In this document: positions 1 through 11,925 of the stretch, in pieces | How the letters are laid out: every line of letters starts with the position of its first letter | Position numbering within the stretch: position 1 is the first letter of the stretch | Assembly (NCBI RefSeq): GCF_001704415.2 | Contig: NC_030816.1 | Coordinates: forward strand, 77,455,713 to 77,519,712 | Length of the DNA stretch: 64,000 nucleotides | Origin: Capra hircus | Taxonomy: Eukaryota > Chordata > Mammalia > Artiodactyla > Bovidae | Direction of reading: 5' to 3' | Translations under genes and position numbers: made by a program | Notes under the pieces: generated by a model | What the model was told of the DNA's origin: nothing | The model's database searches: none | Seen by the model: the letters and a program-made list of their open reading frames with translations, nothing else

Positions 1-870
1 GGTCGCCTCTATCTCCTCCCTCCTCCTTCTCTTCTCTACCCAACTCTGTGAATCTCTTTGTGTGTTCCGGACTGTGGAAAAACTTAGGAAACTGATTACT
101 GGCTGGATCTGGCCACCTCTGTCTCCTTCCTCCCTCTTCTCTTCTCTGTATAACTCCATGAATATCTCTGAGCGGTCCAGACCGTGGAGTGCACATAAGG
201 AAGTGATTACTGGCTAGCTTGCTCTCTCCTCTTTTGATCCCACCTCATCTCATTCCAGTCACCTCTATCTCCCTCCTGCCTCTTCTCTTCTCCATGTAAC
301 TCTGTGAACCTCTCTGGGTATCTCTCACTGTGGAGAAGCTTTTCATCTTTAACCTAGATGTTTTATCAATGGTGCTGTATAGATGGAGAAGTCTTGAGGT
401 TACTGTAAAAATAAGACTGAAAACCAGAGGCAGGAGGCTTAAGTCCACACCCTGAGAATACCAGAGAAATCCTGACTCCAGGGAACATTAATCAACAGGA
501 GCTCATCAAACGCCTCCATACCTACACTGAAACCAAGCACCACCCAAGGGGCAACAAGTTCCAGGGCAATACATACCACGCAAATTCTCCAGCAACACAG
601 GAACACAGCCCTGAACTTCAATATACAGGCTGCCCAAAGTCACTCCCAACCCACTGACATCTCATAACTCATTACTGCACACTTCATTGCACTCCAGAGA
701 GAAGAAATCCAGATCCACCCACCAGAACACCGACACAAACTTCCCTAACAAGGAAACCTTGACAAGCCACCCATAAACCCCACCCACAGAGAGGAAACTC
801 CACAATAAAGAGAATTCCACAAATTGCCAGAATACAGAAGGGCCACCCCAAACACAGCAATATAAACAAG
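1..870 (+). promoter_or_regulatory. L1 5' UTR with tandem units (candidate internal promoter)
   Basis: Three imperfect units begin at about 1, 111 and 257, each opening with a variant of GGTCGCCTCTATCTCC, followed by a pyrimidine-rich TCTTCTCTTCTC block, an AACTCTGTGAA-like motif and a GGACTGTGG-like motif; the first two also end in GATTACTGGCT. The remainder (about 350-870) is unique and A-rich towards ORF1. L1 5' UTRs carry the internal Pol II promoter, so this is where it would lie; promoter activity is inferred. The window cuts the array, so the number of units is unknown. Confidence 0.6.
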
Positions 871-1800
871 ATGAAGAGACAGAGGAATACCCAGCAGGTA
901 AAGGAACAGGATAAATGCCCACCAAACCAAACCAAACAAAAGAGGAAGAGATAGGGAATCTACCTGAGAAAGAATTGCAAATAATGATAGTGAAAATGAT
1001 CTAAAATCTTGAAATCAAAATGGAATCACAGATAAATAGCCTGGAGAGAAGGATTGAGAAGATGCAAGAAAGGTTTAACAAGGACCTAGAAGAAATAAAA
1101 AAGAGTCAATATATAATGAATAATGCAATAAATGAGATCAAAAACATTCTGGAGGGAACAAATAGAAGAATAATGGAGGCAGAAGATAGGATTAGTGAGG
1201 TAGAAGATAGAACGGTAGAAATAAATGAAACAGAGAGGAAGAAAGAAAAACGAATTAAAAGAAATGAAGACAATTTCAGAGACCTCTGGGACAATGTTAA
1301 ACGCCCCAATATTCGAATCTTAGGAGTCCCAGAAGAAGAAGACAAAAAGAAAGACCACAAGAAAATACTTGAGGAGATAATAGTTGAAAACTTCCCTAAA
1401 ATGGGGAAGGAAATAATCACCCGAGTCCAAGAAACCCAGAGAGTCCCAAATAAGATAAACCCAAGGCAAAACACCCCAAGACACATATTAATCAAATTAA
1501 CAAAGATCAAACACAAAGAACAAATATTAAAAGCAGCAAGGGAAAAACAACAAATAACACACAAGGGGATTCCCATAAGGATAACAGCTGATCTTTCAAT
1601 AGAAACTCTTCAGGCCAGGAGGAAATGGCAGGACATACTTAAAGTGATGAGAAAATAACCTACAGCCCAGATTATTCTACCCAGCAAGGACCTCATTCAA
1701 ATATGAAGGAGAAATCAAAAGCTTTACAGACAAGCAAAAGCTGAGATAATTCAGAACCACCAAACCAGCACTCCAACAAATGCTAAAAGATCTTTTCTAG
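871..1800 (+). pseudogene. L1 ORF1 (ORF1p, RNA-binding chaperone), broken
   Basis: ORF1p coats L1 RNA as a trimer. The likely start is ATG 871, but that frame stops at TAG 952-954 (codon 28) after a frameshift in an A/C-rich run. The main frame carries a second stop, TAA 1002-1004, then reads 212 codons from ATG 1020 to TAA 1656-1658. That part is a heptad-rich coiled coil (about residues 1-85) followed by the RNA-recognition and C-terminal domains, with the family signature NVKRPNIRILGVPEEE. After a probable 2-base deletion the C-terminus continues in another frame to TAG 1798-1800. At least two frameshifts and one nonsense change make it a pseudogene. Confidence 0.9.
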
Positions 1801-1851
1801 ACAGGAAACACAAAAAGGGCGTATAATCTTGAACCCAAAACAATAAAGTAA

Positions 1852-4800
1852 ATGGCAATGGGATCATATTTATCAATAATTACCTTAAACATAAATGGGT
1901 TGAATGCCCCAACCAAAAAAAAAGACTGGCTGAATGGATATGAAAACAAGACCCCTATATATGTTGTCTACAAGAGACCCACCTCAAAACAAGGGACACA
2001 TACAGACTGAAAGTGAAGGGCTGGAAAAAGATATTCCACAGAAATAGAGACCAAAAGAAAGCAGGAGTAGCAATACTCATATCGGATAAAATAGGCTTTA
2101 AAACAAAGGCTGTGAAAAGAGACAAAGAAGGACACTACATAATGATCAAAGGATCAATCCAAGAAGAAGATATAACAATTATAAAGATATATGCCCCCAA
2201 CATAGGAGCACCACAATATGTAAGACAAATGCTAATAAGTATGAAAGGGGAAATTAACAATAACACAATAATAGTAGGGGACTTTAATACCCCACTCACA
2301 CCTATGGATAGATCAACTAAACAGAAAATTAACAAAGAAACACAAACTTTAAATGATACAATGGACCAGATAGACCTAATTGATATCGATAGGATATTTC
2401 ACTCCAAAACAATGAATTTCACCTTTTTCTCAAGTGCACACGGAACCTTCTCCAGAATAGATCACATCCTGGGCCATAAATCTAGCCTTGGTCAATTCAA
2501 ATAAATTGAAATCATTCCAAGCATCTTTTCTGACCACAATGCCTTAAGATTAGATCTCAATTGCAGGAGAAAAACTATTAAAAATTCCAACTTATGGAGG
2601 CAGAACAACACTCTGCTGAATAACGAACAAATCACAGAAGAAATCTAAAAAAAAATCAAAATATGCATAGAAATGAACGAAAATGAAAACACAACAACCC
2701 CAAACCTGTGGGACACTGTAAAAGCAGTGCTAAGGGAGAAAGTTCATAGCAATACAGGCATACGTCAAGAAACAAGAAAAAAGTCAAATAAATAACCTAA
2801 CTCTACAAGTAAAGCAACTAGGAAAGGAAGAAAGGAAGAACCCCAGGGTTAGCAGTAGGAAAGAAATCTTAAAAATTGGGGCAGAAATAAATGCAAAAGA
2901 AACAAAAGAGATCATAGCAAAAATCAACAAAGCCAAAAGCTGGTTCTTTGAGAGGATAAATAAAATTGACAAATCATTAGCCAGACTCATCAAGAAACAA
3001 AGGGAGAAAAATCAAATCAATAAAATTAGAAATGAAAATGGAGAGATCACAACAGACAACACAGAAATACAAAGGATCATAAGAGACTACTATCAGCAAT
3101 TATATGCCAATAAGATGGACAACTTGGAAGAAATGGACAAATTCTTAGAAAAGCACAACTTTCCAAAACTGAACCAGGAAGAAATAGAAAATCTTAACAG
3201 ACCCATCACAAGCATGGAAATTGAAACTGTAATCAGAAATCTTCCAGCAAACAAAAGCCCAGGTCCAGACGGCTTCACAGCTGAATTCTACAAAAAATTT
3301 AAAGAAAAGCTAACACCTATCCTACTCAAACTCTTACAGAAAATTACAAAGGTAAACTTCCAAACTCATTCTATGAGACCACCATCACCCTAATACCAAA
3401 ACCTGACAAAGATGCCACAAAAAAAGAAAACTGCAGGCCAATATCACTGATGAACATAGATACAAAAATCCTTAACAAAATTCTAGCCAATCAGAATCCA
3501 GCAACACATTAAAAAGATCATACATCATGACCAAGTGGGCTTTATCCCAGGGATGCAAGGATTCTTCAATATCCACAAATCAATCAATGTAATACACCAC
3601 ATTAACAAATTGAAAAATTAAATCCATATGATTATCTCAATAGATGCAGAGAAAGCCTTTGACAAAATTCAGCATGCATTTATGATAAAAACTCTCCAGA
3701 AAGCAGGAATAGAAGGAACATACCTCAACATAGTAAAAGCTTTATATGATAAACCCACAGCAAACATTATCCTCAATGGTGAAAAATTGAAAGCATTTCC
3801 CCTAAAGTTAGGAACAGGACAAGGGTGCCCACTTTCACCACTACTATTCAACATAGTTTTGGGAGTTTTGGCCACAGCGATCAGAGCAGAAAAAGAAATA
3901 GAAGGAATCCAAATCAGAAAAGAAGTAAAACTCTCACTGTTTTCAGATGACATGATCCTCTACATAGAAAACCTTAAAGACTCCACCAGAAAATTACTAG
4001 AGCTAATCAATGAATATAGTCAAGTTGCAGGATATAAAATCAACACACAGAAATCCCTCGCATTCCTTTACACTAATAATGACAAAATAGAGAAATTAAG
4101 GAAACAATTCCATTCACCATTGCAACGGAAAGAATAAAATACTTAGGAATATATCTACCTAAAGAAACTAAAGACCTATATGTAGGAAACCATAAAACAC
4201 TGATGAAAGAAGTCAAAGAGGACACTTATAGATGGAGAAATATACCATGTTCATGGATTGGAAGAATCAATATAGTGAAAATGAGTATACTACCCAAAGC
4301 AATCTATAGATTCAATGCAATCCCTATCAAGCTACCAGCGATATTTTTCACAGAACTAGGACAAATAATTTCACAATTTGTATGGAAATACAAAAAACCT
4401 CGACTAGCCAAAGCAATCTTGAGAAAGAAGAATGGAACTGGAGGAATCAACCTGCCTGACTTCAGGCTCTACTACAAAGCCACAGTCATCAAGACAGTAT
4501 GGTACTGGCACAAAGACAGAAATATAGATCAATGGAACAAAACAGAAAGCCCAGAGATAAATCCATGCACCTATGGACACCTTATCGTTGACAAAGGAGG
4601 CAAGAATATACAATGGAGAAAAGACAATCTCTTTAACAAGTGGTGCTGGGAAAACTGGTCAACCACTTGTAAAAGAATGAAGCTAGAACACTTTCTAACA
4701 CCATACACAAAAATAAACTCAAAATGGATTAAAGATCTAAATGTAAGACCAGAAACTATAAAACTCCTAGAGGAGAACATAGGCAAAACACTCTCTGACA

Positions 4801-5660
4801 TAAATCACAGCAGCATCCTCTATGACCCATCTCCCAGAATATTGGAAATAAAAGCAAAAATAAACAAATGGGATCTAATTAAAATTAAAAGCTTCTGCAC
4901 AACAAAGGAAAATATAAGCAAGGTGAAAAGACAGCCTTCTGAATGGGAGAAAATAATAGCAAATGAAGCAACTGACAAAGAATTAATCTCAAAAATATAC
5001 AAGCAACTCCTGCAGCTCAATTCCAGAAAAATAAACAACCCAATCAAAAAATGGGCCAAAGACCTAAACAGACATTTCTCCAAAGAAGGCATACAGATGG
5101 CTAACAAACACATGGAAAGATGCTCAACATCACTCATTATCAGAGAAATGCAAATCAAAACCACAATGAGGTACCATTTCACAACAGTCAGGATGGCTGC
5201 TATCCAAAAGTCTACAAGCAATAAATGCTGGAGAGGGTGTGGAGAAAAGGGAACCCTCTTACACTGTTGGTAAGAATGCAAACTAGTACAGCCACTATGG
5301 AGAACAGTGCGGAGATTCCTTAAAAAATTGCAAATAGAACTGCCATATGACCCAGCAATCCCACTTCTGGGCATACACACCAAGGAAACAAGAACTGAAA
5401 GAGACACGGGTACCCCAATGTTTATCGCAGCACTGTTTATAATAGCCAGGACATGGAAGCAATCTAGATGTCCATTAGCAGATGAATGGATAAGAAAGCT
5501 GTGGTACATATACACAATGGAGTATTACTCAGCCATTAAATAGAATACATTTGAATCAGTTCTAATGAGGTGGATGAAACTGGAGCCGATTATACAGAGT
5601 GAAGTAAGCCAGAAAGAAAAACACCAATAGAGTATACTAGCGCATATATATGGAATTTAG
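1852..5660 (+). pseudogene. L1 ORF2 (endonuclease and reverse transcriptase), broken
   Basis: ORF2p nicks target DNA and copies L1 RNA onto it. The region starts at ATG 1852, 52 bp after ORF1. Recognisable in order: apurinic-like endonuclease (IIVGDFNTPLT near 2270, RIDHILGHKSS near 2455, SDHNALRLDL near 2530); reverse transcriptase (NKSPGPDGFTAEFYKKF near 3250; IDAEKAFDKIQH near 3640; GTGQGCPLSPLLFN near 3820; LFSDDMILYIEN near 3940); C-terminal Cys-rich segment (CWRGCGEKGTLLHCW near 5230). The usual FADD is FSDD here. A base is missing in an A run near 1915; further stops include TAA 5271-5273 and TAG 5541-5543. The normal terminal stop corresponds to TAG 5658-5660. Open stretches are 2013-2504, 3115-3393, 3628-4137, 4203-5273 and 5307-5543. 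Confidence 0.92.
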
Positions 5661-6014
5661 AAAGATGGTAATGATAACTCTGTATGAGAGACAGCAAAAG
5701 AGACACAGATGTATAGAACAGTCTTTTGGACTCTGTGGGAGAGGGCAAGGGTGGGATGATTTGGGAGAATGGCATTGAAACATGTATAATATCATATGTG
5801 AAATGAATCACCAGTCCAGGTTTGATCATGATACAGGATGTTTGGGGCTGGTGCACTGGGATGACCCAGAAGGATGGTATGGGGAGGGAAGTAGGAAGGG
5901 GGTTCAGAATGGGGAACATGTGTACACCCGTGTGGATTCATGTTGATGTATGGCAAAACCAATACAATATTGTAAAGTAGTTAGCCTCTAATTAAAATAA
6001 ATACATTTATATTA

Positions 6015-6198
6015 GGACTTCCCTGATGGCTCAGATGGTAAAGCGTCTGTCTACAATGCGGGAGACCTGGGTTTGATCCCTGGGTCGGGAAAATCCCCTG
6101 GAGAAGGAAATGGCAATCCACTCCAGTACTATTGCCTGGAAAATCCCACGGACAGAGGAGCGTGGTAGGCTACAGTCCATGGGGTCGCAAAGAGTAGG
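6015..6198 (+). mobile_element. Bov-tA SINE in the L1 tail
   Basis: A tRNA-Glu-like head (GGTTTGATCCC resembles a Pol III B box) is joined to a BovA tail ending GGGGTCGCAAAGAG. It is flanked by an exact 8-bp duplication TTATATTA (6007-6014 and 6199-6206). The flanking A-rich sequence continues the L1 tail, so the SINE inserted after the L1. Confidence 0.92.
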
Positions 6199-6216
6199 TT
6201 ATATTAAAAAAATAAA

Positions 6217-6633
6217 TAATGGTTCTCAATTTGTAATTGTCAATTTTTGTTGGCTAGCTACTACACTCCTCATCTTCAAGGCTCTCATCTCCTTTGCTAA
6301 ACTTCTTGAACCAGCACTCCATGGTACATTCATAAGCTGTTCCTGGACCTAATGTATTGCTGATGTTGTGAGTTGTCTCTGCTGTTTTAGGATCCATTTT
6401 GAAGGTAAATTAGAAAATTGCTCGAATTTGCTTTTTGTCTAACATCATTTCCATAGTCTAAAATAAATGCAAAGTAAACAGCAAGTAATGTCATTAGTAA
6501 AAAAAAAAAAATAAAGAGAGAAGTACACATTAAAATAATGTATAACTTAACCTCATTTATTTAGAATGCATTCCAAAATAAAATGGCAAATTTCAACAAC
6601 ACAAAAACCACAATTAGTTTTGCACCAACCTAA
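6217..6633 (-). mobile_element. Mariner (Tc1/mariner) DNA transposon, 5' part only
   Basis: On the minus strand it begins with the terminal repeat TTAGGTTGGTGCAAAACTAA next to TA (6634-6635), the mariner target dinucleotide. About 190 bp further in, the transposase reading frame begins with MEMMLDKKQIRAIF, followed by sequence resembling the helix-turn-helix domain (LFEFKMG-like, GDESLEDEE), with an early stop. The element breaks off where the L1 tail begins, so the catalytic half is absent from this window. Dead. Confidence 0.85.
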
Positions 6634-6857
6634 TAGAAGTTTTAAAAACAAGATTGCAAGGAGACATTACAGTATTCTGTTTAAACTGTAGAAGTAGCAT
6701 TTACTGAACCCCCAACCAGGGCATGCATATCTAAGGAGGTCATCTACATACTGGGAGATATAAAGAACTAGTAAGATTTTTGGTTTTGGTGTCAGAAGGT
6801 GAGATTGGGGAGGCAGAACCTCAAAAATCTTGATTTTGTTCTCTAGCAAAGGACCAG

Positions 6858-7016
6858 CCACGTCAATATCCCCTGGGAACTTGTTAGAAGCTTAGATTTT
6901 CAGCTATCATCCCAGAGCTATTTAATCAGCATATTTGAAATTGAAACTCAGAAATTATGCTTTAACAAACACTCCAGGTGATTATTATGATGCATTATGA
7001 AGTCTGGGAACCACAG
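6858..7016 (+). mobile_element. MER5-like hAT (Charlie) MITE
   Basis: Contains the MER5A-like blocks GGGAACTTGTTAGAA, CACTCCAGGTGATTATTATG and GGGAACCAC at the 3' end. Old and diverged non-autonomous DNA transposon; the 5' terminus is not clear. Confidence 0.7.
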
Positions 7017-8302
7017 TTACAGAGAAGGTAATTGAATTCAAACTAAATCCTATTCTGCTAATTTTTGCCAGATTACCTTAGGTCATTCAATCCAAATGTA
7101 TTTCTGTTACCTTATTGAAAATTATGAACAATATTGTTATATTGATTGTGTCAACACTCATGCAAATGATTTGTAAGGTGATATTCAACATGTAAATCTA
7201 AGGTAATGAAAATCAACCACAAATATATGGGAACAATTGAATGGATTCAGGAAAGCAGATTCTAAGTCAACAGTCAATAGTCTAGAGCAAGCAATAGAAA
7301 AAAGGAACAAGAAACTCTGGAAATTCTTATTTTAAAAAGTAGATATGGGATTTTTCTCCCAGGGACTGAAACAGATATGAGTGTGAAAGATATTTGGCTG
7401 GGCAAGAAGCACATGAAAAATGAGCTCTAGAGACTCATTTCCATGTAATAGCCTGACTTAACATCTTCCAATTATTCCTTCATCCCCAAAGTATGAGGAT
7501 ATTAAACAGAGACAGTGTTTGGCCTGTTTTGCTTGACTGTGTATTGTGGAAAGTGGATAGAGAATGCTATACTAATGTTCTGTAGAGTACTGGGAGATCT
7601 GTGGATATCTAGATGATGACTTAGAAGGAATCAAATCTCAGACTATCTGAGAGGGGCTGAAGCCAGTGGTGGAGGTTCTGAACTCTAATCTAAGATTTCT
7701 GCTTAGAGGTGTCTAATCTCACTTTAAATTAGTAGCCACAAATCTCAAGTAGGCAAATAACATTGCCATGAAATCTATTTTACTACTGAATCAATTGCTG
7801 ATCATTTCATAACTTCTAATTTTTCCTCAAAATCTCCATACCCCATCTTTCCCTCACTGCCTATTAACTGATGAACTGGCTTCAAATGTCATTAGGAAAA
7901 TAAGATGATCAGAATGGAAATTTCTAATCTGAATTTACACTTTCTGCTTTCACTCCTGTAGAAATGGATCAGATGTAATATTTTGCCCCCAGGAAGATCT
8001 ATTGCTATTATTAAAATAATATCTTCCTTCTTATTTCCTCAAAAACTTTATCCAACAATTATCTCCTCTCTTTCCCCCTACTGATGGATCATTCCTATCA
8101 CCCTAACAACATGCTCTGGAATCTTAGTTTCAGATTTCCAACTCTGTATTCTCCCTTTTAGAGCAATGTTAAGACATTGACATGTCTATACTTTTTCGAC
8201 TCTTATTCACACTTTAAATGTTTTTAAAAGAAAACAACAAAAAGAGATTTGAACAATGTTTAGCACATTGTATGTATAGTATATAAATATTACTGCAGTT
8301 CT
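7017..8302. other. No recognised feature
   Basis: AT-rich sequence without a credible reading frame or repeat that I recognise. It contains one copy (7726-7744) of a 19-base string repeated exactly at 10946-10964. Confidence 0.5.
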
Positions 8303-8530
8303 TTTTGAAATTTTTATTGCAGTGCAGTTGATTTATAATGTGGTGTTAGTTTCAGGTGCATAGCAAAGTGAATCAGTTATATACATTCGTATATTCACTC
8401 TCTTTTAGATTCTTTCCCCATATAGGCCATTGCAGAGTACTGAGTAGAGTTCCCTATGCTTTGAAGTATGTCTTTATTAGTTATCTATTTTATATATAGT
8501 AGCACATATATGTCAATTCCAATAAATTGG
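8303..8530 (-). mobile_element. Old artiodactyl L1 3' end
   Basis: Matches the same dispersed family as 30131-30352 and, in reverse, 22985-23335: TTTATTGCAGTGCAGTTGAT, a GTGTTAGTTTCAGGTGCA block, then a TATATATGTCAATTCC end. Heavily diverged, no coding capacity. Confidence 0.65.
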
Positions 8531-8685
8531 GAGAACAACTTTTAAAACCAATAACGATACTAGTTAGTGTTCTGTCAAAGAAGCAGAACCTCCATGAATA
8601 TTATAAACTAAAGGATTCATTATGGGAAGATGATCCTATGCAATTGTGAAAGAAGCTGGAAAATAATGCTTTTTAAAAAAGTTTT

Positions 8686-9189
8686 ATCTCTGGGCTTTCT
8701 ATTTTGTTCCATTGATCTATATTTCTGTCTTTGTGCCAGTACCATACTGTCTTGATGACTGTGGCTTTGTAGTAGAGCCTGAAGTCAGGCAAGTTGATTC
8801 CTCCAGTTCCATTCTTCTTTCTCAAGATTGCTTTGGCTAGTCGAGGTTTTTTTGTATTTCCATACAAATTGTGAAATTATTTGTCCTAGTTCTGTGAAAA
8901 ATATCGCTGGTAGCTTGATAGGGATTGCAGTGAATTTGTAAATTGCTTTGGGTAGTATACTCATTTTCACTATATTAATTCTTCCAATCCATGAACATGG
9001 TATATTTCTCCATCTATTAGTGTCCTCTTTGATTTCTTTCATCAGTGTTTTATAGTTTTCTATATATAGGTCTTTAGTTTCTTTAGGTAGATATATTCCT
9101 AAGTATTTTATTCTTTCCGTTGCAATGGTGAATGGAATTGTTTCCTTAATTTCTTTTTCTACTTTCTCATTATTAGTGTATAGGAATGC
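8686..9189 (-). pseudogene. L1 ORF2 fragment, inverted segment
   Basis: Reads ORF2p between the reverse transcriptase and the C-terminal region on the minus strand (KEEWNWRNQLA-like and GTGGINLPDFRLYYKATVIK blocks), in two overlapping frames because of a frameshift near 8840 (an extra T in a T run relative to the other copies). No start of its own. Confidence 0.85.
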
Positions 9190-10267
9190 ACCTTATCTTT
9201 GACAAAGGAGGCAAGAATATACAATGGAGTAAAGACAATCTCTTTAACAAGTGGTGCTGGGAAAACTGGTCAACCACTTGTAAAAGAATGAAACTAGATC
9301 ACTTTCTAACACCGCACACAAAAATAAACTCAAAATGGATTAAAGATCTAAATGTAAGACCAGAAACTATACAACTCCTAGAGGAGAACATAGGCAAAAC
9401 ACTCTCCGATATAAATCACAGCAGGATCCTCTATGATCCACCTCCCAGAATTCTGGAAATAAAAGCAAAAATAAACAAATGGGATCTAATTAAAATTAAA
9501 AGCTTCTGCACAACAAAGGAAAATATAAGCAAGGTGAAAAGACAGCCTTCTGAATGGGAGAAAATAATAGCAAATGAAACAACTGACAAACAACTAATCT
9601 CAAAAATATACAAGCAACTTATGTAGCTCCATTCCACAAAAATAAATGACCCAATCAAAAAATGGGCCAAAGAACTAAATAGACATTTCTTCAAAGACAT
9701 AAGGATGGCTAACAAACACATGAAAAGATGCTCAACATCACTCATTATCAGAGAAATGCAAATCAAAACCACAATGAGGTACCACTTCACACCAGTCAGA
9801 ATGGCTGCGATCCAAAAATCTGCAAGCAATAAATGCTGGAAAGGGTGTGGAGAAAAGGGAACCCTCCTACACTGTTGGTAAGAATGCAAACTAGTACAGC
9901 CACTATGGAGAACAGTGTGGAGATTCCTTAAAAAATTGCCATAGAGCTGCCATATGACCCAGCAATTCCACTACTGGGCATACACACTGAGGAAACCAGA
10001 ATTGAAAGAGACACATGTACCCCAATGTTCATCGCAGCACTGTTTATAATAGCCAGGACATGGAAACAATCTAGATGTCCATCAGCAGATGAATGGATAA
10101 GAAAGCTGTGGTACATATGCACAATGGAGTATTACTCAGCCATTAAAAAGAATACATTTGAATCAGTTCTGATGAGATGGATGAAACTGGAGCCGATTAT
10201 ACAGAGTGAAGTAAGCCAGAAAGAAAAACACCAATACAGTATACTAACACATATATATGGAATTTAG
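9190..10267 (+). pseudogene. L1 ORF2 C-terminal fragment
   Basis: Forward segment of the inverted L1. Open from ATG 9186 to 9626 (FDKGGKNIQWSKDNLFNKWC onwards), then broken by stops such as TAG near 9624. It includes the Cys-rich CWKGCGEKGTLLHCW region near 9835 and ends with the normal ORF2 terminus HQYSILTHIYGI and TAG at 10265-10267. The first L1 lacks this intact terminus because of an earlier stop. Confidence 0.88.
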
Positions 10268-10645
10268 AAAGATGGCAATGACGACCCTGTATGCAAGACA
10301 GCAAAAAAGACACAGATGTGTATAGCAGACTTTTGGACTCAGAGGGAGAGGGAGAGGGTGGGATGATTTGGGAGAATGGCATTGAAACATGTATGCTATC
10401 ATGTAAGAATCGAATCACCAGTCTATATCCAATGCAGGATACAGCATGCTTGGGGCTGGTGCACGGGGATAACCCATAGGGATGTTGTGGGGAGGGAGGT
10501 GGGAGGGGGGTTCATGTTTGGGATCGCATGCACACCCATGGTGGATTCATGTCAATATATGGCAAAACCAGTACGGTATTATAAAGTAAAATAGAGTAAA
10601 AATAAAAAGTTTAAAAAAGTAAATAAATAAAAAATAAAAAGTTTT

Positions 10646-11822
10646 TCAGGGGAATTGAAGACTCACAGGAAACTTACTGAGTAGCCCTTCTGCACTCGGC
10701 CACATCCAAGGTCAGGCTTGGACCAGAAAGGAGATATGATGGAGATCTGGAAGCAACATGTAAATAATCCATAGAGTTCTATATAATAAACTGTTTGTTT
10801 GCAGTTCTGACTATAGGTGTTGGCATTGGTTCACATATGACATGTCATCTTGCAGCCATTTTGGCAGAAATGAAGGTGCGTCATGTAGAAAATATCTTCT
10901 AAGTCTAATGCAGAAGTGAAATTATATAAATATTTATTTAAAAGGAAATTAGTAGCCACAAATCAGTAGGTTCATTTTATTTTTGCACTGATATTTATTT
11001 ATTTATTTTTTTCTTGCTGAACTTAATTTTAAAAAATCTTGTGTAGAGAAGTTCAATGCAATTTAATTAGCAGGAACATGCATTTATTATAGGGAAAGTA
11101 TTAAGAAAACAAAGAAAAGGACTACTGGGAGAATTTATTTTGGTAATTCCACCCAGAGGGCTAAGGTTAAAGATTCAATTTATACTCAACAGGAATGAAG
11201 CAGAGACTAGAGGAGGCAGAGGGACTTCATTAGCAAGTGGTAAAAATAATCCTTCCAAAATAGTCAAATTTGTTTGGAACTGGAACTAGAAAGTATCAGC
11301 AGAAAACAGAGCATTGGAAAAAAACAATCACCATTTTGCAGTTAGGAAGATAAACATAATATTCAGCATCATATTGTAAGAAGTATACAAAATAAAATGA
11401 GAGCAAAGAATTTAACTCTAGTGTGTTGTAGATTGTGAAGAATCTACCAAAGAGATAACATTAATTTAAACTTAGAGAACGTCTTGGCCTTTCCTTGCTA
11501 TACTTATGCAGTAGATGGTAATATTCTAACTACAAAGATGAGCATATTCAATAATATGAGGGTCATAGAAGGTTCAGAAATGCTTTGAAAAGAGATTAAA
11601 GTAAAACTGAGGAACATTTTCTGGTATGCAGTAAATGGTGATGGTCTGGGAGATAGGTGGCTGGTGGTGAGGAAGAATGAGTAAATTAGAGGGTTGATTC
11701 CATAGTGATTTCTTAGGGTTATCTTGAAAAGGACTCTTGTAACTAAACTAAGAGTGTTTGATGGAGGAGAACCACCAAATGTATCCAAAGCAGTAAAATG
11801 ATCATAGCTTATAATGTTTTAA
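10646..11822. other. No recognised feature
   Basis: AT-rich sequence with no supported gene. It holds the second copy (10946-10964) of the 19-base repeat. A minus-strand frame of 94 codons at 11504-11788 resembles nothing I know and is probably chance. Confidence 0.5.
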
Positions 11823-11925
11823 CCCATGGCAGATTCATGTTGATGTATGACAAAACCAATACAATATTGTAAAGTAAAACAAAACAAAACAAAACAAACA
11901 AACAAACAAAAAAAGAAAATAAATT
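11823..11925 (+). mobile_element. Severely truncated L1 3' end with (AAAAC)n tail
   Basis: About 55 bp of the L1 3' terminus (CCCATGGCAGATTCATG through CAATACAATATTGTAAAG) are followed by an AAAAC/AAAC-rich tail. The same terminus is at 5915-5985 and 10535-10590. No clear target duplication. Confidence 0.85.

Larger units (their letters stand above)
1..6216 (+). mobile_element. Long ruminant L1 (LINE-1), mutated, 5' end outside window
   Basis: Non-LTR retrotransposon in sense orientation: 5' UTR (1-870), ORF1 (871-1800), ORF2 (1852-5660), 3' UTR and A-rich tail (5661-6216). The protein fragments match L1 ORF1p (coiled coil plus RNA-binding domain) and ORF2p (endonuclease, reverse transcriptase, C-terminal Cys-rich segment). 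The 3' UTR is shared with the L1 copies at 9.2-10.6 kb and 51.0-52.8 kb. Many stops and frameshifts make it inactive. Its tail is split by a Bov-tA (6015-6198). Just beyond the tail lies a truncated mariner, so this L1 probably inserted into that mariner. Confidence 0.95.
8676..10645 (+). mobile_element. 5'-inverted (twin-primed) L1 insertion
   Basis: Left segment 8686-9189 is L1 ORF2 in reverse, matching about 4059-4562 of the first L1. Right segment from about 9190 is forward, matching from about 4578 through the 3' UTR and A-rich tail. The order, with the 5'-most end of the inverted block against the forward block, is that expected from twin priming; about 15 bp of ORF2 is missing between the segments. 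A 10-bp candidate duplication AAAAAGTTTT flanks it (8676-8685 and 10636-10645). The same bases could partly be tail sequence, so the duplication is less certain than the inversion. Confidence 0.9.

Noticed and set aside
4820..5515. 231-codon minus-strand frame
   Set aside because: Antisense shadow of L1 ORF2; the same shadow recurs at the other two L1 copies.
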